Shown here: one piece after another, positions 34,981 to 45,100 of the stretch
Position numbering within the stretch: the first letter of the stretch is position 1
How the letters are laid out: every line of letters begins with the position of its first letter
Assembly: GCA_023078555.1 (NCBI GenBank)
Contig: CM041196.1
Location: 6,955,985 to 7,019,984 of the forward strand
Direction of reading: 5' to 3'
Source: Ulva prolifera
Taxonomy: Eukaryota; Chlorophyta; Ulvophyceae; Ulvales; Ulvaceae
Length of the DNA stretch: 64,000 bases
The notes under the pieces: model-generated
The model's input: the letters and a program-made list of their open reading frames with translations, nothing else
Told to the model about the DNA's origin: nothing
The model's database searches: none
Made by a program: the position numbers and the translations under genes

Positions 34981-35640
34981 TCAGTGACCGGGAACAATCG
35001 AGGCGTCGACGGAACGTGTTCGTGAGCTGGACTTGTAGCGGCTTAGCTCAAGGTGTTTGGGACAGCACAACTGCTGCACATGTCCGCCAGCCGGCCTGCT
35101 GAGTGCCCAGGTTGAGGACACGGACAGCTCGAAAGGCTGAGTTTGACGCTCAAATGGATGTGACCGGGACAAGGACCCAACAAAGGAACAGCACTGCAGC
35201 TGAATATCCAATAATTGGGGAGTGGGTTGGAATGCGATGCAGCCAGCTCTTCACTTCCACTTTGCCAGACCGAGCAATGTCTCTGAGTGCCCTGCCACTT
35301 TCAGATGCCGTGAACAGGCGATCGAGTACAAGTTCTGTGCATGGCCTGTCCCTAGAATCTGTCTCAGGCTGGCGGGCCCGCTTGGCAGGCACTGCGATGG
35401 GCAGCTCTTCTGGGACAGGGGCTGCACCTCATGACGCCCTATGTGATGCACGCCACCTCTCATGATGCCTGTGAAAGGATTTCTGCTCCGCAGGCACGAC
35501 GCATGGACAGCAACGCAAGAACCTCGAGGCTGCACAACAGCACGCCATAGCCCGTAGAGCAGGAGTGCCAACACCGGTACGAACTTACGTGGTGCACCGT
35601 CAAATGATTTCAAGCACCAGTCATGTCGAACTTGAACACT
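34981..35640 (-). CDS. weak candidate gene of unknown function (internal or 3' exons)
   Basis: Three minus-strand segments can be joined in phase. About 35638-35592 reads VRHDWCLKSFDGAP and ends at a consensus GTAAGT donor. The next begins after a CCCAG acceptor at about 35419 and reads ELPIAVPAKRARQPETD, then LDRLFTASESGRALRDIARSG. A last segment ends at the stop at 34981. The second segment has real-protein character, but I recognise no domain, find no start codon, and one predicted intron is short (about 58 bp). An open frame at 35936-35640 (SPTVSDISVFKFDMTGA) may be an upstream exon. Treat as a lead, not an annotation. Confidence 0.28.
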
Positions 35641-35936
35641 GAGATGTCAGATACTGTGGGAGACATGCCAGTTATTCCCATCGGTATGCAAATGCCAAGT
35701 GGTTTAGCCTCCACTTCGGAGGCCTTGGCCTTGCGCTGCACGCCGCCAGCATGTCCAAAGTGTTGAGCAGTAGCATTGGCACGTGTCCGGCAGGGCATTG
35801 AATCAACGCTCAGAATCAACCCATCCGTACATGTCGAAACACCTCTGAGTGTGGCACCTATACCACTCAACAGGTGTCCATGTCGAGCAGCCGTTGCAGA
35901 TATCATGTGACATAGAGCATGCCTCATCCGCGACAC

Positions 35937-37565
35937 CAGATTAGGCTTCCACTTGGAGGCACATCAACGCATTCCATTACCGCCTACTAGCCACAACATT
36001 AGCCTAAAAAAGCCTGTAATTCGACTTCAGGACGTCGAAGTCATCTAAGGGTGAGTTTGCCGTAAGTACTCTGCAACATGTGGGCTTTCATTCTAACCCA
36101 CTGGGAAAGCTTGGCTCTGGTGATCAAACCGATCCTGGACCAGCCACCACGGCATGTACCGGCTCAGTAGAGCCAGCAGGCCACGGCATGGGGCATTCAG
36201 CAGCGGTGATGATCGGGGGAAGGCGAAATTGGCCCGGGGTCCCGGCACGACGCTGACTCAAGAAAGATACGTCCTTAAACGCGAAACAAACAACAAGTGT
36301 GAAAATCTACCGATACTTCGAAATGTAAGAGACTATCATGATGCTGCTGCACGCCGCTGTATTACCTCAGCGTATGATGCTACCTGCTTGCGCTGTCGCT
36401 TTGGCTTCCTGCAAGGCGCCGTCGACAATCAGCCAAAGATTTCACATTCTCACCCAGCTATGTGGCATATAAACGACAGCCTATATTATTGCTTCGGGTG
36501 GGCCTGCGCGTACCGTTTCGCAACAGGTCGACCCCGTCGTTGCCGTCCACCAACCTCAGTTTGGCTGCGCGCCGCGTCCACAGCACGATCACACGCATGT
36601 GGCTTGCCCTCCAGGTCACATGAATTCGAGGATAGAGCGAATGTGACATCAGATCCCGACAAGCCCTCCATGCTGTGGTTCACCGAGTCGAGCCATGCAT
36701 GGACTTTCTCGTGGGACTTGATGGTCGATCCCTGCACCATTGCCCTCAATGCACAGACTTATTGAAGGGTAGGAGAGCATGCAATTATGTGTTTCAGCAG
36801 GAGAGCTGCCGCAGAAGTAAGGGGAACAAACGAGGAGCAACAAGTATGCATTTCCCATCGCACAAGGACACATCATCGGCGAAAAATACCAGGACCTCCC
36901 TGCCCCGAACACTTCCCCAGAACATTAATGATGTGAGCACCGCACACTGATGTTCTTCGGTAATGTCTGCCGGTCCCAAATAGACGCCGAACAGTCCATA
37001 GCGGCAGTACGACAACATAATAAACGTGCGCTTACTGTTTTGAAATGACATACGGGATGCCACGCTTCGGAGTAATCCAACCAGGCACTTGAGCACCATG
37101 ACTTGTACATGACTTGTACACGATCATACGTTGCTCGTTCAGCAATGACAGCGTCGTTTGGGCGACAGCGCAACCGGACGGCAGTTCGCTTGCCGTGGAT
37201 GTGACCTGAATGAGACTAGGGCCAGTACAAAATCCGATGGGAGTGACACTCGAGCAAATTGTCTGTCAGCAGCATGTCGAATGATTAGCGTCCGTATGGC
37301 ATACGCTGGCAGACCTCGCAGCCTCGATTATGATAATTGAGCGATGCAAAACGATTCTTCCGCAAGTGGGCAAGGGCACGCAGAAGCAGACTAGCATAAC
37401 ACTGTCCCTGACGCAGCGGCTTTTCAAGGCATGCTGCGCACCAGCTCAACATCTTCTTGCTGATCTGGAGTCGAAGCTCCACAGCCCATCGCGACTTCGC
37501 AGCAGCAACAGGAGCAGTTATGCACCAAACTCTAATCACAGCAAAGTGTGCCCTGCCAGTGACCC
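35937..37565. other. no supported gene
   Basis: Contains a 203-codon frame on + (36154-36765) opposite an 87-codon frame on - (36749-36486). Neither shows a known motif, and both run through the same sequence, so chance openness cannot be excluded. Confidence 0.4.
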
Positions 37566-38393
37566 ATGAGTGCAGCTTGTCCACTTACAGGCGTGCACGA
37601 TCACGGACGCTGGGCAAGCGACAATGTGCCGGTGCAGAGTATGCAGCCGACACCAGCAGCCGATATGCTTTCATGTTTGATGTCAAGACGGTGTTTGTTC
37701 GCAGCTGTCGTACCGCAAAACGTCCGAACCTCCAAGGACACCGGCGATCTTCCAAACTCATGCATGGACCTCGCAGACACAGCGCGGTGCACCGCGGCGC
37801 TGAAGTTTGTCGGAAACTTGGCAATGCGCAGGTCTGGTCTTTGGACTACAAGGGCGCAACAATACTGCACCTCCAAACGCAATCCGCGTAAGTCGCAATG
37901 TGTCTGCATTTGCTCTACCCCGGCGATCGTGTGCGATTGCACATCGACACGCGCTTACGATCTCCTAGAGATACCTCTCTGGCGAGCACCGCGTGCCTCC
38001 TTCGTCGACGTCACAAACTGTTTTCAAAGCCGCCTCGAGTTCACGAAGCATCGTCATTGTGGCTTGTGTCCGGCCGAGTCGATACCGGATCTCCTACGGG
38101 CTAGAGTGACTGGTCGCGTGACACATAGAGAAAAAAACATTGCGCTTGACATTGTCCTTGGATCACGAGCTGTTCGATATCGGACCGTCGATATGCCAGA
38201 TGGTCCGGAGTCCGGACGTTGGCAGTCAGTTGCACTGCCGAGCTCTGAATCACCGTCACGACTTCTTAGGATTGTACTGTTGTCCCAAGTGCGTGGAGCC
38301 AAGATCTCGCAATTGCGGGTTTCGTCTGTATCGGGCTGCTCCCCTCACGGTGTCGAACGCGTCGTACGGCTTTTGTTTCGACGACAAAGATGA
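37566..38393 (+). CDS. 275-codon open frame, unknown
   Basis: The longest frame in the gene-poor 31-39 kb stretch (275 codons), so unlikely but possible by chance at this base composition. The C-terminal half has alternating hydrophobic residues like a beta-rich domain (NIALDIVLGSRAVRYRTVD, RLLRIVLLSQVRGAKISQL). The N-terminal half is Cys-rich and less protein-like and may not be coding. No homologue is recognised, and no splice partner was found. Confidence 0.28.
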   Translation: MSAACPLTGVHDHGRWASDNVPVQSMQPTPAADMLSCLMSRRCLFAAVVPQNVRTSKDTGDLPNSCMDLADTARCTAALKFVGNLAMRRSGLWTTRAQQYCTSKRNPRKSQCVCICSTPAIVCDCTSTRAYDLLEIPLWRAPRASFVDVTNCFQSRLEFTKHRHCGLCPAESIPDLLRARVTGRVTHREKNIALDIVLGSRAVRYRTVDMPDGPESGRWQSVALPSSESPSRLLRIVLLSQVRGAKISQLRVSSVSGCSPHGVERVVRLLFRRQR

Positions 38394-39008
38394 ATACATA
38401 TTTTCGAGATACGACGCGGTGTAGGACGCAGCTGGGGCAGTCGCACTTGCAGCCATCTGCATGCAGTCACAGGATGTGGTGGTGCCTCAAGTGTTTTGAT
38501 GCGGAGGCTATAATCATGATGCATTGCAGACCGTGCAAGTCAGGCTGGTAGTTTTTGCCATCACTGATGGCATGTACAGGGCAGAATATGCACGGGTGCC
38601 CACCATGAGGGGGAGATCCACGCAGTCACTGCAGCATGACAGACAGTCGAATCCTCATCTATTGGATAGAGACGTGTATTTATTGCTATAAATGACCGCT
38701 TCTGCGACGCAACTTTTGAGGCACAAGAATTGGACATCACAGAGTTCTATGACACTGTTCTAGGTGGACGTCCGCGCAAGTAGTGTAGCATTCAAACATA
38801 TCCTTAATGTAGCAGAGAAGATGATTCTTGTGTGCTGATAAAGATGAGTGATCACATTGCAGATCAACACGGAACAACTGAGGCAGAACACCATACTGGG
38901 TGGCACTGGGAGCGTCGCCCATAGTTAGCATGCGGGCACCCAGCTCTCAACAAGTCACGCATTGCCAGCCAGACATCCGGAAAACAAACGCAATCTCGAT
39001 CCAGGGGG
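38394..39008. other. no gene recognised, downstream of UBC9
   Basis: Short frames only. It includes the 3' UTR of the minus-strand UBC9 gene. Confidence 0.5.
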
Positions 39009-40021
39009 TCAATTCACTCGATCTATCGAATAATGTCTTGCTTGCGATAAGACCTTTTTCCGATACTCTTCTGTGCGCTGCGTGAAAAACATATAAGCAT
39101 CCGCCTGCGCTGGCGAGTGTTCATTGGGGGTGTCCAACAGTTGTTGAATTCCTTTGAGGATCTGATTCACGGTGATCGACGGGCGCCAGTCCTCATCCTG
39201 CACAAATGGCTAATTTAGTGCATATCATGTACCAGGTACACAATCCAGTCACCCCGCCACAAGCAAGTGCTCTGCGTGCCTTCAGGCTTCTAGATTGAAT
39301 CGTGTTCAGCCATCAGCGCTGGCCATTGGCACTGAGAGTGGGCACTGGCCATTGCCGGTGGGTGCACGTCTCAGCCTCATCTCTAATGGACTTCTGATGA
39401 CAGCACGAAAGCATGGCAGGTTATAAACTTTGCAGGACAAGGACACTGACGAAGCAGAGCCACACCTCATTGATTATGGAAAGACACACGGTACCGGACG
39501 GGTAGACATTGGGATGGAAAAATCCGGCTGGGAATTTGCACTGCACAGGCAGGGTTCGTGAGATGCGCTACAGCATTGCCAATGTGGACTGCCCACACCC
39601 GGACAAGCTTGAATATCAACAAAATGAGCAGCAAGGTCGGCATGTTGCAGATGGCAATGTACCTTAGGAGGCCGCGAGGGATACTCTTCTGTGAACTCTA
39701 GTGTCAACGGATAAAAGCCATTGTGCCAGGCCGTTCCATCCTTTCCAGGGATCAGGCAATCCCATTTCAGCAAGTCCATCGACCTGCAGCAGGTGGTCGA
39801 TGGAGGCCTCTCTCGGCACATACAAGTCTGAGACGTCAGGATTCTCAGGCACAACAGCCTGCTTTCACTGAGAACAGCGGTCTGACGCATGGGGCCTGAA
39901 GCATGGGGGCGACTTACCCATCAGCATTTTTGGTCGGCTTTGCAGAGAAACCAAACTCCTTTTCCTTTCTAAACGTCTTGCGCTCCTCCGCGAGACGCTG
40001 ACGGGCAAGTCCGCCTGACAT
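39009..40021 (-). CDS. UBC9: SUMO-conjugating enzyme UBC9
   Basis: Exons (minus) 40021-39918, 39783-39663, 39540-39466 and 39197-39009 keep phase and give 162 residues (UBC9 is usually about 158-160). Landmarks in order: [20 protein letters not shown] with the basic N-terminal helix used for SUMO binding, [44 protein letters not shown] with the HPN motif and the catalytic cysteine in TVCLS, then [18 protein letters not shown] and PAQADAY. The [13 protein letters not shown] insertion (PGKxGT) separates UBC9 from ubiquitin E2s. It takes SUMO from the E1 and passes it to lysines of nuclear targets. All catalytic elements are present. The ATG is the first in frame. Confidence 0.96.
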
Positions 40022-40681
40022 TATTGCGTGACCGAGGCCCAACCACGATGCAACACACTGTTAATTCAAATTGAACACTCGAAGATTTTGCAAAAAAATG
40101 CCATTATTGTCACGCAGTCACGAAAGGAAAATCGGCACAACAACGCGGACGACCGAATGGTCGTGTCGAAGCGATCAAGCAGCCACACCGTCGTCAGCAA
40201 GCTCTTCGCATCGGTACACTACGTGAGGACTTGCACTTCTACGTGAGCTGGCTGGCATGCTAAGACGTCCGTACTTTCGAAGTGTCGAGCAGTGCACCGA
40301 GCGCTGTCTCGTAGCTTCACGAAACGTCTCGAGAATGACTGTGGCGAGGTGCGCACAGCTCTGATACGTCAGATTTCACGCTCCACAGGCAACATGATAT
40401 TCAGATATATATAGGTGAGGTATATGCCCCCAGACGTTGTGCGCACACATCAACCACCTCGTTTTTTTATGGAAGCTTCAGCACCACCTTTTGGAAAGCA
40501 TATTATCTCGGCTGCCAATGCCTCTACAGGAGCATCGATCATCGATGTTACAGCGTTGTCCCTCAGAGTCAAGGTGAAATATTTACATTGCACCGGCGTC
40601 CTTCAGATCAAGAAACTCGCTCCAATGCAGTGATCAGGCCTCTGTGACCAAACCAGAAGCCCAGGTTTGTATTCAATCAAG

Positions 40682-40726
40682 TCGTGCCAGCGCGCACAAT
40701 ATTACCAAACGTGCGCGCTGGCACGA
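40682..40726. repeat. perfect inverted repeat 1 (16-bp arms, 13-bp loop)
   Basis: Left arm 40682-40697 (TCGTGCCAGCGCGCAC) and right arm 40711-40726 (GTGCGCGCTGGCACGA) are exact reverse complements, separated by AATATTACCAAAC. First of three in a row. Confidence 0.9.
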
Positions 40727-40740
40727 TATTGCTGAATGAC

Positions 40741-40777
40741 ACATCCAGGCGACCCCGGCAAGGGGTCGCCTGGATGT
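40741..40777. repeat. perfect inverted repeat 2 (16-bp arms, 5-bp loop)
   Basis: Left arm 40741-40756 (ACATCCAGGCGACCCC) and right arm 40762-40777 (GGGGTCGCCTGGATGT) are exact reverse complements with loop GGCAA. Such a short loop would extrude as a tight hairpin. Confidence 0.92.
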
Positions 40778-40782
40778 GCTAC

Positions 40783-40870
40783 TTCACCCCTTGGCGACCC
40801 CAACAAGGGGTTCTGCCATTTCACCCCTTCACCCCTTTGCGACCCCAACAAGTTGTCGCCAAGGGGTGAA
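40783..40870. repeat. perfect inverted repeat 3 (16-bp arms, 56-bp interior)
   Basis: Left arm 40783-40798 (TTCACCCCTTGGCGAC) and right arm 40855-40870 (GTCGCCAAGGGGTGAA) are exact reverse complements. The interior holds further copies of the GCGACCCCAACAAG word and of TTCACCCCTT, also related to repeat 2, so the cluster is built from a small set of reused words. Confidence 0.9.
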
Positions 40871-42142
40871 TTGGCGAATGTGTGTACAATGTGCACTTGA
40901 ACAAAATGGCTTGAAGCATCACAGTACATGTTGAGGTCATGCACCTCCTAACAGCTACCCGGCCGCTGAAGCTGCATGGACGACTTGGCAGCTGAGAGTC
41001 AGGCGCGACGTGCCCATCTGCAGAGAGAGAGCCAATGCAACGTACTCTGTTGCCGATGCTCTGGGTGCACCAGGTCAGGCAGCCGTTGCCCAATGCCATC
41101 CGCCCGCTGTGGCTGGCCAGCCAAATGCCGTGGTCGGCGGCATCAACGCCGATGCCCATGTGTGCGGGCTGACACAGGCGGCGGGCCTCATCGCTGCATG
41201 CATGCATGCATAATGTGATTTGCTGACGTTACACGTGTACCCAGCTCCCGTCCATTCTCTCGTCGTCTTGTTGTCACACAAGGTACATATGATTCAAGGG
41301 CGTTGTGCCATGGTGAGGACCACTTCGAACCCTGTAGGTGCCAATGGCCACTTCCCAGGAGCACCGATCAATGAGGCCCGGCACTAGATCAGCTGACCCT
41401 GCAGGGTCAACTTGACCATTGAATGCACACTGGGGACCCGCTGCCCAACGTCACCGGTACATCTGTGCATATGATTTAAGACGTACGTAACGACATATGT
41501 ATCAGAATGGAATCAGGAGTTTAGCGATCGCTTACTGTGATCAGTTCCATACACGGTGACACCGCAAATGCGTGTTTGCTTCAGCTACATAAACCAGACG
41601 CAGTAGCTATTCGCTGATTTTTGCTCGGTGGCGGCTGACCGTGCTCGTGTGGATGGTCTGAGTGTGTACCCATCCTCCCCTCAGTGTGCTTAGACTGATG
41701 TCACGCCGATTTGCATGAGGGGCAATGCCCGATTCGGATGCTCGCCAAGTCATCGGCCCAAGACCGCAGCAACGTACACGGTGCATTGTAATCGTGGGAT
41801 TGCACCATCGAACTGCGAGAGTCCAGGGCTGCATGATCGGGCCTGCCTAGCATGTGGTCACTGGACTGCATGCATTGTCTGCACCTGCGATCAACACAGC
41901 TGATTCTGATCATCGATGACCAGCATGATCGCGACTGTTCCTAGAAACGAAGACCCTGGCCGCTATACTGGAGGCTCAGCTGTATCATCTGTGCACTTGC
42001 TGGATGTAGATTGGAAGATGATGTTCGCAGCCAGAGAGTTTGCCGCTGCGTGTTCATGCTCTTCCATGGACTGGCACAGCATAGACAGGCCTGCCCAGGC
42101 CTGATCTGACAGGCACACCATCTTCCGGCTCGAGACATTCCA

Positions 42143-45100
42143 ATGCAGCCTCAACCTCCGGGACAGTACTCAAGGTATGCCCAAGCAGCAGAGTATGCAG
42201 ATTGCGCGGCTTGCACAGCGTCTGTCATGCCCAAGACGCGGTCCAGGCTGCCGAGCACTCAACCCCGGATAGCGGGATACATGATGGACAAGTCCCAGGC
42301 ATGCAGGGCCCACGATGCGCATTGCTCGACGAGCACAGGCAATGAACGGGTCCGATTTGTATGTGCCTTTGCATCTAGGCGACTCCGAGAATGCGTCTGA
42401 TCGCTGCGTTGTGAGAATGACCCGAAGGCCGTGCATAGGAAGCTTGCCTGAATCACTATGAGCGCAGCTGCGCATACACGTCCTTTGGGAGGAACCCAAG
42501 AATAGAGATTGCTCCCTTGCGAGAGGAATGCAAAGAGCATGTAGGCTCTTTCCAGTCGCGATCCGGCAGCAGAACAGCATCGTTGAGCAAGCTGCTACGT
42601 CTACCCAGCACTGGTCGCCGCTGGCCAATTGCGTTCCGTGCACCGCCGATAGTGCAGTTTATCACACCTGTCCCGCGCTCTTGTCCAGTGATAATCGTCG
42701 TCGAGGAAGGCAGCTTTCTGATGATGATGGTTGGGAGCGCTTGGTCGCGTTTCATAGGCGCGAGGTACTGGACAAGCCGAGATCAGGCAAGCTAGCTCCT
42801 CCCTCGTCTGAGAGTGTAAAGGAGTACCGACAGGCAGTAAAAGATGGTCGACAATCGGCCCACGAAGATGATCCGGCCGTCGATGTCTCGGATGCCCCAT
42901 TCAGTGAGCTCGTGGCAGTGGCAGAGGGGAGGCTGCCTGGCTACTGTGCCCCGGTCTTCCCTAGTGAAGCACACGTGTCCCCAAATCCCAAAGGCCGGCT
43001 CACAAGTACGTCATTCAACAGTAGCAAGCTGCTCATCCTGCCGAGGAGCCGCTGTGTGCACACACGATACGTGCATCTACTCAGTCACCACCATCACACA
43101 TCTCAGTCTACTCAAGCCCACGCCTGCCCTTGCCTGCGCGACAGTAACCTAAGCATCGATGCCTATGCGTTTTCCCAGGCTGTGTTGGTATGCTGTGGTT
43201 CTCCACCATCCTCTGACTGAGCAGGCCTGCTCACAGATCGGACTCTGCCAGATTGGCAGCCATACAGCCAGATGGCACGGCTCGTGGCAAACCGATACGG
43301 GCCTGAACTCGACATCCAGCGCCTCTTCTCTCCTGCGGACAAGGCTGCGCATGGAGCGGGCGTGAGCATACACAGCCTGGCGTACTTCTCAGACAACCGC
43401 CTGCCCAGCGCCGTGCGACCCCCTCGCCGCCGCCACACCTGCCCGGGCAGCGCCTGCCATGCCGTGTCATGGCTGGCCAAGCACGCCACTTCACTGAAAG
43501 CCATATCGCAGTGACCCTGAGGACTGTGTGGGCAGAGAGCTGCAAGGCGGCGGCAGTCCTAGAGGCCCCCGCCTGATGAACCTGGCAGCTGTGTACATTG
43601 AGTGTTTCAATTGTACGGTTGACATGTATGATTTGACGCTTGTCTGTTTCGCACATGCGAAGCAGGCCTCAAAAACCAGCTGCAACAGCACTCTGCTGCA
43701 GCCACCGGGCTCTGCATCTGTGCACTGCCTCCATGCTTCACATTCATCCGCATCCACAGCCGCGAGAGCGTTTGGGCTGTGCGGCGGCCGAATGGACTCA
43801 CACTGAACTCCACATTGAACCAGACGGAGGCACCAATGCAGAACCTGCACATCCTCTGCCCTGCCATCATCCTCGCGTGCCCCACCAGCAGGCTGTGTTG
43901 CGGCAGCTGTCACGTTGCAGCGCTCTGTCGCTGCGGCGCATGGCTTCGCATGTGCCAGGCACACCAGGTCACGAACAGCAGATCGTCACTCGGTCGCTCT
44001 CCTGCCCCGCATGCGTGCTGTGCATGCTGTGCGTGCCGTGGTGCAGCGCGCGCGTGCTGTGCAGATCGTGAGGTACCTCCTGCGGCTCGACATGGACACC
44101 CACGCCCTGCCGGACCTCCACCAGGAGACCATGCCGCACGGCACCACATTCACCGCGACCCACGCCAAGGTGCGACCCCCGCTGCCATCTGCCCCTGCTG
44201 CAGCACATACCGGCACCCGAAGGACACCCCAGGTGGCCTCACTTCGAGAGCCCTGCTTTTGCAGAAGCTGTCACGGCCCCCACGTGCCAGGTGATGCCCA
44301 AGCTGCACTCTGCCTCATGCGTGAGAGTAGACCTCTAGTCGAATAGCCCCCCTGTCGTTTCCTGCGTCACGGCATCTCCATCGGGTTTGCGTGGTCACGA
44401 GCCGTCCTCCTGCGGCGCCAGCTGTGCCGGTCGGCGTGCTGGCACCGTATAAGCCATTCGATGAGGCTGCATCGTTCCCCGCCTGTGAGAACACTGCAGC
44501 TGGGAGATCCCATGCAGCTGTCCTCCGCCCTGCACAGCCACCGCACGGCCGGCTCAAAGTATCTCAGTGCAGCGAGCGAGGTAGCGCTGCGCATGTGCCG
44601 CCGAATGCATGACGCAGGGCCGAGGTCAGCAGCCCCCGCTGTGACCTCGTTGAGTCGCACCCCTGCAGAGGGACTCCACAGCCCGCCCAGCACAGCCCGT
44701 CCGCCCGTGCGCATATGCTTGCCTCTCTACCGTTGCCGTGGTGGCCATCGCAATGTGCTGCTTGCACATCACCGCCCCACACAGCCCTCTGCACGCGCTT
44801 CAGCCACGCGGCAGACAGCGGTCGCCAGGCAAGGCAGCGATGCACATCCCCTGTGGCGAATGCCCCTGGAGGTTCACCTCCAGTAGTTGTATGCAGGACA
44901 GGCGGGACTTCCTGCAGCTGTGTGGCGGGCGCAAGATGCTAGAGTCCGTCGAGGCACGCGCGACGCAGATCGACGTTGTGGCGCGGGCGCCCCTCCCGGA
45001 CACACCGCAGTTCAGCCACGCCCAGGCCGTGTGCCGCCGGTGCGCCCCACTGCCTGCCCCCTCCCCCCCCCCCCCCTTGTTGCCAGTGTGTCCGAGGTGC

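Larger units (their letters stand above)
40022..42142. other. intergenic, UBC9 to nucleotidyltransferase gene
   Basis: No supported gene. It contains the three-hairpin cluster listed separately and a GCATGCATGCATGCAT run at about 41196-41212. The divergent promoters of UBC9 and the large nucleotidyltransferase gene lie at its two ends. Confidence 0.5.

Noticed and set aside
35251-35613. Minus-strand 120-codon frame with a signal-anchor-like start
   Set aside because: Its apparent first codon is TTG, not ATG, and a consensus GTAAGT donor follows within 30 bases; the hydrophobic part is probably intron.
31700-38500. Search for an old transposon, reverse transcriptase or virus-like element in the gene-poor stretch
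   Set aside because: No reverse transcriptase, integrase, capsid or transposase motif and no long terminal repeats were seen; only the short dispersed repeat.
41300-41345. GGTTCGAA on the minus strand, as in a tRNA T-arm
   Set aside because: No pairing T-stem, acceptor stem or D-arm could be built around it.
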